Origin: Burkholderiaceae bacterium | GTDB lineage: Bacteria > Pseudomonadota > Gammaproteobacteria > Burkholderiales > Burkholderiaceae_C | Assembly (NCBI GenBank): GCA_016790515.1 | Contig: JAEUOY010000117.1 | Span: 1-40,450 of the forward strand | Direction of reading: 5' to 3' | DNA length: 40,450 nucleotides | Shown: in pieces, positions 1-8,355 of the stretch | How the letters are laid out: each line of letters starts with the position of its first letter | Position numbering within the stretch: the first letter of the stretch is position 1 | Position numbers and translations under genes: made by a program | Notes under the pieces: model-generated | The model's input: only the letters and a program-made list of their open reading frames with translations | The model's database searches: none | What the model was told of the DNA's origin: nothing

Positions 1-399
1 GCCACGGCCGCCAAGACCGTCGCACGCGCCCGGCGGTGCCGGGACGAGGGCGCCGGGTGACCGGACGACGCAGGTAAAGGAGGAGCCGGCCGCAGGCCGG
101 CGGGGGACACGGAGTCGGCCGGTCGCCCGGTGGCCTCGGCCCCGTCCTCACGCCGATTCAGCTTCGATGAGCGCAGCGAAAGCCGCCTGTCGCAATACCC
201 GCAACGAGCCGAATCCGGCCCCTCGCCCAGACGGATGGCCTGACATCCTCGCTCAGCCCGGCAATGTCAGCCCCGCGGCGGCTACTTCGGGGACGGTGGG
301 GGCAGCGGCACGTGCCCGGCGGGGATCCCTTGGGCGCCGTGGCGCAGGCGTCGCATCAGCTCAGCCGGATCCTGCCGGCACGGCTCATGGGGTCCTCGC
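1..399. other. Left-edge stretch with no confident gene
   Basis: No reading frame here has a recognisable product. On the plus strand the first 60 bases are open up to a TGA at 58-60 (last residues about AKTVARARRCRDEGAG), which could be the tail of a gene cut by the window edge, but nothing supports it. Positions 60-150 are rich in short GC palindromes and could belong to a structured RNA or a mobile-element end; I could not assign a family. On the minus strand, downstream of the dehydrogenase stop, a short frame ends in a proline-rich tail near 282 and resembles nothing I know. Frames through this stretch mostly look like chance frames of high-GC DNA. Confidence 0.4.
85..101 (+). repeat. 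Perfect 7-bp stem, 3-nt loop hairpin
   Basis: GCCGGCC at 85-91 is complementary to GGCCGGC at 95-101 around a GCA loop. It sits just after a purine-rich GTAAAGGAGGA tract. No T-run follows, so it is not a standard terminator. It could be part of a structured RNA or of a mobile-element end; the function is unknown. Confidence 0.4.
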
Positions 400-1155
400 T
401 CAACGGCCGCCACCGACGTCAAGGATCGCCCCGGTGGTGTAGCTGGCCTCGGCCGACAGCAGCCAGACGATGGCCGCGGCAATCTCGTCGGCGGTGCCGG
501 GGCGCTGCATCGGAATCGTCGCCGCGGCGGCCTGCGGCCGCTGGCGGTCGCCGCTGGCGGCGTGGATGTCGGTGTCGATGATCCCCGGGCGCACCGCGTT
601 GACGCGGATGCCCTCGGCCGCCACCTCCTGCGCCAGGCCCTGGGTGAAGGTGTCGATCGCCCCCTTGCTGGCGGCGTAGTCGACGTACATGCCGGGCGCG
701 CCCAGCCGCGCGGCGACGCTGCTCAGGTTGACGATCGCGCCGCCGCCGCCGCCGTGGCGGGTGCTCATGCGGCGCACCGCCTCGCGGGCACAGAGCAGGC
801 TGCCGCCGATGTTGACGGCCCACATCCGCTGCCAGCGCTCGACACTCATCTCTTCCAGCCGCGCCTTCATCGCGACGATGCCGGCGTTGTTGACCAGGCC
901 GGAGAGCGGGCCCACCTCGGCGTCGATGCGCGCGAACATCGCCAGCACCGCGGGCTCGTCGGCGACGTCGGCGGCCACGGCGATCGCACGCCGGCCGGCC
1001 CGGCGCACGTCGGCGGCCACGCCCTCGGCCGCCGCCGCGTCACGCGCGTAGTTGACCACCACGTCCCAGCCGCGCGCCGCGGCGAGCCGGGCGGTGGCCG
1101 CGCCGATGCCGCGGCCGGCGCCGGTGATCAGCAACACAGGGGCTGGGGCGGTCAT
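400..1155 (-). CDS. SDR family NAD(P)-dependent oxidoreductase
   Basis: A 251-residue classical short-chain dehydrogenase/reductase, the usual length for the family. The Rossmann glycine motif TGAGRGIG is at residues 11-18, NNAG at 89-92, the catalytic serine at 145/146 and the YxxxK pair at Y160/K164. The C-terminus ends in the typical [10 protein letters not shown] pattern of FabG/glucose dehydrogenase-like members. The ATG at 1155 is preceded by a good AGGAGA ribosome binding site. The gene diverges from the P450 gene across about 155 bp. An SDR next to an alkane or terpene hydroxylase could oxidise the alcohol product, but that is inference from position. The substrate cannot be read from sequence; the family also includes 3-oxoacyl-ACP reductases. 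Confidence 0.93.
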   Translation of the reverse strand: MTAPAPVLLITGAGRGIGAATARLAAARGWDVVVNYARDAAAAEGVAADVRRAGRRAIAVAADVADEPAVLAMFARIDAEVGPLSGLVNNAGIVAMKARLEEMSVERWQRMWAVNIGGSLLCAREAVRRMSTRHGGGGGAIVNLSSVAARLGAPGMYVDYAASKGAIDTFTQGLAQEVAAEGIRVNAVRPGIIDTDIHAASGDRQRPQAAAATIPMQRPGTADEIAAAIVWLLSAEASYTTGAILDVGGGR

Positions 1156-1198
1156 GCGGGCGTCTCCTGGCGAGTTCGTCGGGCGCCTCGAGGCAGGC

Positions 1199-1213
1199 CC
1201 CGGTTTGTCCGGG
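1199..1213. promoter_or_regulatory. Inverted repeat between divergent SDR and P450 genes
   Basis: CCCGG at 1199-1203 and CCGGG at 1209-1213 form a perfect 5-5-5 inverted repeat in the only non-coding space between the two divergent genes. A further CCGGGG follows at about 1219. It could be an operator, but repeats this short arise often in DNA of this GC content, so the call is weak. Confidence 0.2.
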
Positions 1214-1310
1214 TAGGCCCGGGGATGAAGCTGCGCCAGACTGTGCGGTCGTGGCCGCTGCGATGCTAGCGCCGCGGCGACATCCCCGTGAACCCTGCGA
1301 CCCCCTGCCC

Positions 1311-2573
1311 ATGATGACCCCCGACACCCTCGAACTGCAGCGGCTGGCCCGCGACGAAGCCTTCGGGCTGCCGCTGGACCAGATCGACGTGACCAAGCCG
1401 CGCTTGTTCCAGGCCGACACCGTCGGCCACTACTTCGAGCGGCTGCGCCGCGACGACCCGGTGCACTGGCACGTCAACGGCTTCTACGGCGGCTTCTGGT
1501 CGGTCACCCGCTACGCCGACATCATGGCGGTGGACACGAACCACGCGCTGTACTCGTCGGACTGGCGGCTGGGTGGCATCAGCCTGTTCGACGCGCCGAT
1601 GGACGACCGCCTGCAGATGTTCATCGCGATGGACCCGCCGCAGCACGACGAGCAGCGCAAGGCGGTCAGCCCGATCGTCGCGCCGGCCAACCTGGCGTCG
1701 ATGGAGGCGACGATCCGCGCGCGCACCGCCCGCGTGCTCGACGGCCTGCCGCGCAACGAGCCGTTCAACTGGGTGCAGCGGGTGTCGATCGAGCTGACCA
1801 CGCAGATGCTGGCGACGCTGTTCGACTTCCCGTTCGAGGACCGCCGGCTGCTGACGCGCTGGTCGGACGTGGCGACCTCGATCCCCGGCACCGACAAGAT
1901 CGTCGAATCGATGCAGGCGCGCGCCATCGAGCTGGGCCAGTGCCTGGCCTACTTCACCCGGCTGTGGAACGAGCGCGTCAACGCGCCGCCGAAAGGTGAT
2001 CTGGTCTCGATGCTGGCCCACTCGCCGGCCACCCGCCACATGTCGCCGCAGGAGTTCCTCGGCAACCTGCTGCTGCTGATCGTCGGCGGCAACGACACCA
2101 CCCGCAACTCGATGAGCGGGGGCGTGCTGGCGCTGCACCGGCATCCCGAGCAGATGGCCAGGCTGCGCGCCGACCCCGCGCTGGTCGACAGCCTGGTGCC
2201 CGAGATCATCCGCTGGCAGACGCCGCTGGCCCACATGCGGCGCACCGCGCTGGCCGATGCCGAGCTCGGCGGCAAACACATCCGCAAGGGCGACAAGGTG
2301 GTGATGTGGTACCTGTCGGGCAACCGCGACGACCGCGCGATCGATCGTGCCGATGAATTCATCATCGACCGCGCGCGGCCGCGCCAGCACCTGAGCTTCG
2401 GCTTCGGCATCCACCGCTGCGTCGGCAACCGGCTGGCCGAGATGCAGCTGAAGATCCTGTGGGAGGAGCTGCTGCCGCGCTTCCCGGTGATCGAGGTGGT
2501 CGGCGAGCCGCAGCGCACGGTGTCGAACTTCGTGCGCGGCTTCACCGAGCTGCCGGTGCGGCTGCCGACCTGA
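1311..2573 (+). CDS. Cytochrome P450, CYP153-type (alkane/terminal hydroxylase-like)
   Basis: A 420-residue soluble bacterial P450. The I-helix oxygen-activation motif GGNDTT is at residues 259-264, the K-helix ExxR at E298-R301, and the haem-binding loop FGFGIHRC ends in the thiolate Cys370. The segments [21 protein letters not shown] and [13 protein letters not shown] are those I associate with CYP153, whose members hydroxylate alkanes and other hydrophobic chains at the terminal carbon using a ferredoxin and ferredoxin reductase. Neither partner gene is adjacent, so electrons must come from elsewhere. The frame opens upstream at a GTG (1251), but the family N-terminus fits the tandem ATG at 1311/1314. 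No strong Shine-Dalgarno sequence is visible. The next gene, a NitT/TauT-type binding protein, starts 41 bp downstream and may be co-transcribed. Confidence 0.92.
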   Translation: MMTPDTLELQRLARDEAFGLPLDQIDVTKPRLFQADTVGHYFERLRRDDPVHWHVNGFYGGFWSVTRYADIMAVDTNHALYSSDWRLGGISLFDAPMDDRLQMFIAMDPPQHDEQRKAVSPIVAPANLASMEATIRARTARVLDGLPRNEPFNWVQRVSIELTTQMLATLFDFPFEDRRLLTRWSDVATSIPGTDKIVESMQARAIELGQCLAYFTRLWNERVNAPPKGDLVSMLAHSPATRHMSPQEFLGNLLLLIVGGNDTTRNSMSGGVLALHRHPEQMARLRADPALVDSLVPEIIRWQTPLAHMRRTALADAELGGKHIRKGDKVVMWYLSGNRDDRAIDRADEFIIDRARPRQHLSFGFGIHRCVGNRLAEMQLKILWEELLPRFPVIEVVGEPQRTVSNFVRGFTELPVRLPT

Positions 2574-2614
2574 CTGGCTACAGTGCCCCCCTTGCCCCGA
2601 ACCCCGAGACCACG

Positions 2615-3649
2615 ATGACCCTGCAACGCCGCACCCTGCTGGCCGCCACCGGCGCCACGCTGCTCACCGCCACCCCCTTGCTGCACGCCCAGGCACTGGA
2701 AAAGCCCCAGCTGACGCTGGCGGTGGGCGGCAAGAACCTGCTGTACTACCTGCCGCTGACGATCGCCGAGCAGCTGGGCTATTTCAAGGCCGAGGGGCTG
2801 GACCTCAAGATCGTCGATTTCGCCGGCGGCAGCCAGGCGCTGCGCGCGCTGGTCGGCGGCAGCGCCGACGTGGTGTCGGGCGCCTTCGAGCACACCGTGA
2901 ACATGCAGGCCAAGGGCCAGAAGCTGCGCGCGATCGTGCTGATGGGCCGGGCGCCGCAGATCGTGCTGGGCATCAACCCGAAGACGATGCCCAACTTCAA
3001 GACCGTGGCCGACCTCAAGGGCAAGAAGATCGGCGTCACCGCGCCGGGCAGCAGCACCAACGTGATGGCCAACTTCGTGCTGGCCAAGGCGGGGATCAAG
3101 CCCAGCGAGGTCAGCTTCATCGGCGTCGGCACCGGCAACGGCGCGGTGGCGGCGATGCGCGCGGGCCAGATCGACGCGATGTCCAACCTCGACCCGGTGA
3201 TCTCGCTGCTGACGCGCAGCAGCGACCTGAAGATCGTCAGCGACACCCGCATCGTCGCCGAGGCCGACCGGGTCTTCGGCGGCCCGATGCCCGCGGCCTG
3301 CCTGTACGTGCAGCAGAGTTTCGTCGACAAGCACCCGCGCACGGTGCAGGCGCTGGCCACCGCGATCGTGCGCGCCGACCAGTGGATCCAGCAGGCCGGG
3401 CCTGGCGACATCATCAAGGCCGTGCCCGAGAGCTATCTGCTCGGCGACCGCGCGGTCTACATCGACGCCTTCCTCGCGGCCAAGGGCGCGCTGTCGCCCG
3501 ACGGGATGTTCCCCGAGAAGGGCCCGGACACCGCCTACCGCGCGCTGGCCAGCATCGACCCCGAGATCGCCAAGGCGACGCTGGACCTGAAGGCGGTCTA
3601 CACCAACGACTTCGTCAAGGCGGCGCTGCTGCGATACCCCGGCAAATGA
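2615..3649 (+). CDS. NitT/TauT-type ABC transporter substrate-binding protein
   Basis: A 344-residue periplasmic binding protein of the NMT1/SsuA-like group. The N-terminus (LQRRTLLAATGATLL...HAQA) is a signal peptide with an RR pair and a likely cut near residue 28. The mature protein begins with the typical LAVGG...YYLPLTIAEQLGYFKAEGL pattern and then GGSQALRALVGGSADVVSG, the ligand-loop region of this family. Such proteins bind sulfonates, nitrate, thiamine precursors or aromatic acids; the ligand here is unknown. The stop overlaps the start of the ATPase gene as ATGA, so the two are translationally coupled. I chose the ATG at 2615 because the longer frame upstream is only overlap with the P450 gene in another frame. 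Confidence 0.9.
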   Translation: MTLQRRTLLAATGATLLTATPLLHAQALEKPQLTLAVGGKNLLYYLPLTIAEQLGYFKAEGLDLKIVDFAGGSQALRALVGGSADVVSGAFEHTVNMQAKGQKLRAIVLMGRAPQIVLGINPKTMPNFKTVADLKGKKIGVTAPGSSTNVMANFVLAKAGIKPSEVSFIGVGTGNGAVAAMRAGQIDAMSNLDPVISLLTRSSDLKIVSDTRIVAEADRVFGGPMPAACLYVQQSFVDKHPRTVQALATAIVRADQWIQQAGPGDIIKAVPESYLLGDRAVYIDAFLAAKGALSPDGMFPEKGPDTAYRALASIDPEIAKATLDLKAVYTNDFVKAALLRYPGK

Positions 3650-4464
3650 CCGCCGCCGCGCTGTCGCTGCGCGATATCTCCTGCACCTTCGTCTCGCGCG
3701 ACCGGCCCGGCCAGCGCTACACCGCGGTGGCCGGCGTCTCGCTGACGGTGGGTGCCGGCGAGTTCGTCTCGGTCGTCGGCCCCACCGGCTGCGGCAAGAG
3801 CACGCTGCTGAACGTCGGCGCCGGGCTGCTGCCGCCCAGCACCGGCACGGTCGAGGTGTTCGGCCAGCCGCTGCCGGGCATCAATGCGCGCGCCGGCTAC
3901 ATGTTCCAGTCCGAGAGCCTGATGCCCTGGCGCACCGCGCTGGGCAACGTGATGGCGGGGCTCGAATTCCGCGGCGTGCCGCCGGCCGACGCCAGGGCCC
4001 GGGCCGAGGACTGGCTGCGCCGCGTCGGCCTGGGCGCGTTCGGCGACCGCTACCCGCACCAGATGAGCGGCGGCATGCGCAAGCGCGCGTCGCTGGCGCA
4101 GACGCTGGTGCTCGACCCCGACATCATCCTGATGGACGAGCCGTTCTCGGCGCTGGACATCCAGACCCGGCAGCTGATGGAGAACGAGCTGCTGGACCTT
4201 TGGCAATCGAAGAAGAAGGCGGTGCTGTTCATCACCCACGATCTCGACGAAGCGATCGCGATGAGCGACCGCGTCGTCGTGCTGAGCGCCGGGCCGGCCT
4301 CGCACCCGATCGGCGAGTTCAGCGTCGACCTGGCGCGGCCGCGCGACGTCGCCGAGGTGCGCACGACGCCGCGCTTCATCGAGCTGCACCAGGCGATCTG
4401 GTCGGTGCTGCGCGACGAGGTGCTCGAGGGCTACCGGCAGCAGCTTCGGCCGAAGGCGGCCTGA
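3646..4464 (+). CDS. NitT/TauT-type ABC transporter ATP-binding protein
   Basis: A 272-residue ABC ATPase of the SsuB/TauB/NrtD type. Walker A is GPTGCGKST at residues 45-53, the Q-loop lies in MFQSESLMPWRT, the ABC signature is MSGGMRKR and Walker B is IILMDEPFSALD, followed by the H-loop in FITHDLDEA. All nucleotide-binding residues look intact. The start ATG overlaps the preceding stop (ATGA at 3646-3649), and the permease gene follows two bases after the stop. It would power import of the ligand bound by the upstream binding protein. Confidence 0.93.
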   Translation: MTAAALSLRDISCTFVSRDRPGQRYTAVAGVSLTVGAGEFVSVVGPTGCGKSTLLNVGAGLLPPSTGTVEVFGQPLPGINARAGYMFQSESLMPWRTALGNVMAGLEFRGVPPADARARAEDWLRRVGLGAFGDRYPHQMSGGMRKRASLAQTLVLDPDIILMDEPFSALDIQTRQLMENELLDLWQSKKKAVLFITHDLDEAIAMSDRVVVLSAGPASHPIGEFSVDLARPRDVAEVRTTPRFIELHQAIWSVLRDEVLEGYRQQLRPKAA

Positions 4465-4466
4465 CG

Positions 4467-5294
4467 ATGTGGGACGCCTTCAAGCCCAACCCGCGCAACC
4501 TGCGCGCCTGGCAGGCCGCGCTGCTGGCGGCGATCTTCGCGCTCTGGCACTTGCTGACGACGCCCGGCCTGGTGCCGCCGCTGGTGTTCGAGAACGACCA
4601 GCAGGCGGCCTTCTTCTTCGGCGAACCGGTCAAGGTGGCCGGGCGCATCGGGCGCTGGTTCTTCGCCGACGCCGACATCTACGGCCACCTCGCCGTCACC
4701 TTGGTCGAGACGCTGCTGGCGTTTGCGATCGGCGCCGTGGGCGGGCTGGCCGGCGGCCTCTGGCTGGCCCTGAGCCCGATGGCCAGCGCGCTGCTCGAGC
4801 CCTACATCAAGGCCCTGAACTCGATGCCGCGCATCATCCTGGCGCCGATCTTCGCGGTCTGGTTCGGGCTCGGCATCGCCAGCAAGGTGGCGCTGGGATT
4901 CACGCTGGTGTTCTTCATCGTCTTCTTCAACGTCTACCAGGGCGTCAAGGAGGTCAGCCCGGTGATCCTGGCCAACGCCCGCATGCTGGGCGCCAGCCAC
5001 CGGCAGCTGCTGCGCCATGTCTATCTGCCCAGCGCGACCAGCTGGGTGTTCTCGTCGCTGCACACCAGCGTCGGCCTGGCCTTCGTCGGCGCGGTGGTCG
5101 GCGAGTACCTGGGATCGGCCAGCGGCGTCGGCTACCTGATCCACCAGGCCGAGGGCGTGTTCGACATCAACACCGTGATGGCCGGCATCCTGGTGCTGAC
5201 CGGCTTCGCGCTGGCGCTCGACGCTGCGGTCGGCCGCATCGAGAAGCGGCTGATGAAGTGGCAGCCCAGGGGCGGGGAGACCGAGCGGCTCTGA
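4467..5294 (+). CDS. NitT/TauT-type ABC transporter permease
   Basis: A 275-residue inner-membrane permease of the BPD_transp_1 superfamily. Hydrophobic segments occur near residues 20-35, 75-100, 115-140, 140-160, 195-215 and 235-255. The cytoplasmic coupling (EAA) loop is recognisable at ILANARMLGASHRQLLRHVYLP. It begins two bases after the ATPase stop, completing a binding protein-ATPase-permease operon. One permease gene is normal for this class, which works as a homodimer. The gene converges with the minus-strand SLOG gene, with only 21 bp between the stops. Confidence 0.92.
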   Translation: MWDAFKPNPRNLRAWQAALLAAIFALWHLLTTPGLVPPLVFENDQQAAFFFGEPVKVAGRIGRWFFADADIYGHLAVTLVETLLAFAIGAVGGLAGGLWLALSPMASALLEPYIKALNSMPRIILAPIFAVWFGLGIASKVALGFTLVFFIVFFNVYQGVKEVSPVILANARMLGASHRQLLRHVYLPSATSWVFSSLHTSVGLAFVGAVVGEYLGSASGVGYLIHQAEGVFDINTVMAGILVLTGFALALDAAVGRIEKRLMKWQPRGGETERL

Positions 5295-5315
5295 TCGCGC
5301 GACGGGCGCCGCGGA

Positions 5316-7286
5316 TCATGGCCGGGCCGGGGTCGTCGGGCCAGGCGGCGTCGATGGCGCCTCGGCCGGTGGCGTCTCGGCCGGCGAAGCATCGGCAGGT
5401 ACCGGCGGGGTTTCGGCGCCTTCGGCAGCGGGCGGCGGGGGCGCGTCGGGTTCGGGCGGCGGCGGCGGGGGCGGGGGCGGCGGGGGTGGCGGTGGCGCAC
5501 CGCCACCGTCGCCCTGACCACCGCCCTGGGCCTGCTGCCGCTCCTCGCGGTCCTTGGTCTGGGCCTCGCGCAGCTTCTCCAGCGCGTCGTTCATGCGCTG
5601 CGTCCAGCCGGCCAGCTCGTCGGCCAGCACCTTCTCGGTGTGCTCGACCAGCGCCTCGATGTTGACGCGCTGCGCCTGTTCGTCGGGCTCGAGCGCGGTC
5701 CACCACGACAGGATGTTGTCCAGATCGGTGGCGGTCTGGTTGTAGCCGACCAGCGTGGTCTCGGTCTGCCGGTAGGTCAGGAAGGTCATGAAGGCGCTCG
5801 CCAGCGCGGTGCTCAGCGTGATCCAGATCACCGCCGCACCGCCGATCGCCGCCAGCAGCGTGCCGATCGCGCCCGCGCCCAGCACCCACCACTGCAGGCG
5901 GCGCAGTTCGGCTTCGAGCCTGACGGACTTGCCGCGGTACCAATGCAACTGGTCCGCGAGCCGCAGCCGCACGTACTGGTCGGTGCTGAGGAAGCTCAGG
6001 CCGTCATCGCGCGGGCTGGCGGCATTCGGCGGCGGCAGGGCGCCGTCGTAGACCGGCAGCGCGGTGGTGTTGGCCTCGGTGCGGGCCAGGCGCCGGGTGA
6101 TGTCCTCGACCGCTTCGGACAGGTTCTTCTCGCGCGTGTCGTCGGCCGCGTAGCTGTCGGCGCGCAACCTGAAGCGGTAGATCTCGCGCTTGATGTTCTC
6201 GGCCGCCGAGCGCAGCAGCACCCAGCGCTTGCCGGGCTTGAAGCGGTTGGTCGCGGCGATCAGCACCGAGGTACCGATCGGCACGACGATCAGCACGAAG
6301 CCGATCAGCTGCGCCAGGCCCCCACGCAGGGTTTCGAGCCAGCCGCCCGCCGCCGCCGGATCGGCGGGCGAGGCGCCGATCAGCTGCGAGTGCACGATGG
6401 CCAGCAGCACCGCCAGCACGCCCAGCGCCAGGATCCACCACTGCCCGTCCATGAACTCGGTCTGCTGGCGCACCGCCGCGGCGTCGATCGCGGCAAAGCG
6501 CCGCCAGGCCTGGCGCAGCACGCTGTCGCCGCCCGACTGGCGCAGCACCTGCCGGACCATCGTCTCGACCGTCTCGCCGACCTTCTCGCCCAGCGTGATG
6601 CAGGTCAGCATGCCGTCGGCCAGGATCTCGGCAACCAGCGGGTCGTCGTCCTGGGCCGCGCCGGCCTTCCACTGCGCCGACAGCGTGTCGGCCGCGCCGC
6701 CCGAACCGTCGACCACCAGCACCGGCCAGTGGCGGCGAACCGCCTGCAGCACCTCGGCCAGCGCCGACTCGGCACCGCCGATCAGCACCATCAGCACCGG
6801 CTTGCCGTCGGCCACCGCCTGCGCCACCTCGGCCTTCAGCCGCAGTTCGGACCCCCATGGCCCGCTCGGCGTCAGCAGCAGGTGGGTCAGGCCGGGCAGC
6901 GGCGGTTCGAGAGGGTCGCCGGGCGCAGCGGGCGGATCCGGCAACACCAGCCGGGCGGCGGGCGCCACGCCCAGCAGCGGCGGCGCGGCTTCGATGTCGG
7001 CCACCGCGCGGCCGACCAGGCCGGACAGGCCGCCGTCGCCGCCACGCACCACGCACATTGCGCCGGCCTCCTGGGCAGCGCGAACCAGGCCGCGGCCGAC
7101 CAGCTGCACCAGCCGGGCGCGCAGCCGGTCGTCGCCGTCCAGCTCGGCGCCGGCCAGCACGATCAGCGCCCTGATCGCATCGATCGCCAGCGCCTCGGCC
7201 AGCGCCGGCGCCTTGTCGTCGGCCTCGGCCCGCACCAGCCGCAGCACGCGGCCGCCAGCGGCGGGGATCTCGCTCGTCGTTGCCAT
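5316..7286 (-). CDS. SLOG (TRPM-like LSDAT) protein with two 2TM DUF4231/SLATT-like modules
   Basis: A 656-residue protein. Residues about 13-245 resemble the SLOG/LSDAT domain of prokaryotic TRPM-like proteins: ALIVLAGAELD, CVVRGGDGGLSGLVGRAV, LLGVAPAARL and HWPVLVVDGSGGAAD form a Rossmann-like fold predicted to bind a nucleotide-type ligand. A first hairpin pair of membrane segments lies at about 283-303 and 325-345, followed by the DUF4231-like RWVLLRSAAENIKREIYRFR. A second pair lies at about 466-500, followed by a soluble tail and a coiled region (about 545-590). The last 65 residues are proline-rich, including 14 consecutive prolines. The ATG at 7286 has AGGAGG at 7294-7299, which decides the start over an upstream in-frame ATG. 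SLOG and SLATT domains are linked by published comparative genomics to nucleotide-signal sensing and conflict systems. No synthase partner is adjacent, so that role is inference here. Confidence 0.8.
   Translation of the reverse strand: MATTSEIPAAGGRVLRLVRAEADDKAPALAEALAIDAIRALIVLAGAELDGDDRLRARLVQLVGRGLVRAAQEAGAMCVVRGGDGGLSGLVGRAVADIEAAPPLLGVAPAARLVLPDPPAAPGDPLEPPLPGLTHLLLTPSGPWGSELRLKAEVAQAVADGKPVLMVLIGGAESALAEVLQAVRRHWPVLVVDGSGGAADTLSAQWKAGAAQDDDPLVAEILADGMLTCITLGEKVGETVETMVRQVLRQSGGDSVLRQAWRRFAAIDAAAVRQQTEFMDGQWWILALGVLAVLLAIVHSQLIGASPADPAAAGGWLETLRGGLAQLIGFVLIVVPIGTSVLIAATNRFKPGKRWVLLRSAAENIKREIYRFRLRADSYAADDTREKNLSEAVEDITRRLARTEANTTALPVYDGALPPPNAASPRDDGLSFLSTDQYVRLRLADQLHWYRGKSVRLEAELRRLQWWVLGAGAIGTLLAAIGGAAVIWITLSTALASAFMTFLTYRQTETTLVGYNQTATDLDNILSWWTALEPDEQAQRVNIEALVEHTEKVLADELAGWTQRMNDALEKLREAQTKDREERQQAQGGGQGDGGGAPPPPPPPPPPPPPPEPDAPPPPAAEGAETPPVPADASPAETPPAEAPSTPPGPTTPARP
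5454..5495 (-). repeat. Poly-proline codon tract (14 Pro) in the SLOG protein
   Basis: Fourteen consecutive CCN codons (mainly CCG and CCC) encode an uninterrupted proline run near the C-terminus of the SLOG protein, followed by a shorter four-proline run. Such G/C microsatellites are prone to slippage, and a one-base change would replace the last 45 residues or so. Runs of prolines also normally need EF-P for translation. Confidence 0.9.
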
Positions 7287-7362
7287 CGGGCCGCCTCCTG
7301 GGTGTCGATCGGCCGACTGTAGCCGCGGCGCCGATGCGCGCAAGCCCCGCCGCCGCCAGCCC

Positions 7363-8223
7363 CTAACGGGCGCCGTCGGGGGGCGGGGCGAAGCGCCGGT
7401 CGATCGCGTCGAGCAGTGCCATCAGGTCGACCTGCAGCCGCTCGAAGCCGGCGTGGCGCTCGCGCCGGGCTTCGTCCATGTACAGCCGCTTGTTGACTTC
7501 CAGTTGCAGGCTGTGGCGGCCCTGCGCGGGGTCGGCATGGGCGCGCACCAGTTCGACGCCCCTGAACGGGTCGTTCACCCGGACGTCGTAGCCCTGGTCC
7601 GCCAGCACCTCGCGCACGAACGCGGTGAACTCGGGCGCACAGCTGCTGCCGTCACGGTCGCCCAGCACCATGTCGGCGCGGGCGACGCCGGCGCCGCCCT
7701 CGCCCATCGGCCCCGACACCGCGTTCATCGAATGGCAGTTCAGGTGCCAGACGACGCCGAAGCGCGCATGCGCGGCATCGAGCAGCCCTCGCAGCGCCCG
7801 GTGATAGGGCCGGTGGCAGCGCTCGATGCGCCCGGCCACCTCGGCCACCGTCAGCTTGCGCGCGTAGATCGGCCGGCCGTCGTCGAGGGTGCGCCACAGC
7901 AGCGCCTTGCCGATGCGCGCCTTGCCGCTGGGCACATGCGCGTGCGGCCAGGGTTCGGCCAGCAGTTCGAGGTCGATGTCGCCGGCGTGGCGGTTGACGT
8001 CGATGTAGGTGCGCGGGAACTGCGCCGCCAGCAGCGGGATGCCGCGCGCAGCGGCCGGCCGCCAGAGCTCGTCGATGAAGCAGTCCTCGCCTTCGCGCAG
8101 GTCGTGGTCGCTCAGCGCGGCGCCGAAATCGGCCGGCATCGCGAAGCCCGAGTGCGGCGAATCGAGCACCACCGGCCGCGCGGGCAGCGACGGACCGTGC
8201 AGCAGCAGCGGATCCCTTGACAT
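7363..8223 (-). CDS. N-formylglutamate amidohydrolase family protein
   Basis: A 286-residue protein of the N-formylglutamate deformylase family, which removes formate from N-formyl-glutamate at the end of one histidine degradation route. The family pattern is clear: VVLDSPHSG near residue 18, the acidic DEL segment, TYIDVNRHAGDID, and WHLNCHSMNAV in the second half, carrying probable metal-binding His, Glu and Asp residues. The real protein begins at the ATG at 8223; the frame stays open far upstream, but only as antisense of the peptide-binding protein gene. No hut genes are nearby, so the substrate could be another N-acylated amino acid. The SLOG gene lies 76 bp downstream on the same strand and could be co-transcribed. 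Confidence 0.88.
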   Translation of the reverse strand: MSRDPLLLHGPSLPARPVVLDSPHSGFAMPADFGAALSDHDLREGEDCFIDELWRPAAARGIPLLAAQFPRTYIDVNRHAGDIDLELLAEPWPHAHVPSGKARIGKALLWRTLDDGRPIYARKLTVAEVAGRIERCHRPYHRALRGLLDAAHARFGVVWHLNCHSMNAVSGPMGEGGAGVARADMVLGDRDGSSCAPEFTAFVREVLADQGYDVRVNDPFRGVELVRAHADPAQGRHSLQLEVNKRLYMDEARRERHAGFERLQVDLMALLDAIDRRFAPPPDGAR

Positions 8224-8272
8224 CGGTCGTGTGGCCGGCCCAGGGTTCTCACCATGATGGGGCCGACCCCCA

Positions 8273-8300
8273 TTGGCGCTGGCCCGGTTATCGCTAGTAT
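8273..8300 (+). promoter_or_regulatory. Candidate sigma-70 promoter of the peptide ABC operon
   Basis: TTGGCG at 8273-8278 and TAGTAT at 8295-8300 are separated by 16 bp. Each matches four of six consensus bases. The pair lies 56 bp upstream of the ATG at 8356 in the 132-bp gap between divergent genes. The AT content of this short stretch stands out from its surroundings. The assignment is by eye only. Confidence 0.35.
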
Positions 8301-8355
8301 GCGGGCTGCCGCCCTGCCGGGGCGCGTCCCATGATTGCCTGCCAGGAGGCTGACG

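Noticed and set aside
264-581. Plus-strand frame of 105 residues upstream of the dehydrogenase
   Set aside because: It lies mostly antisense to the SDR gene and has no recognisable domain.
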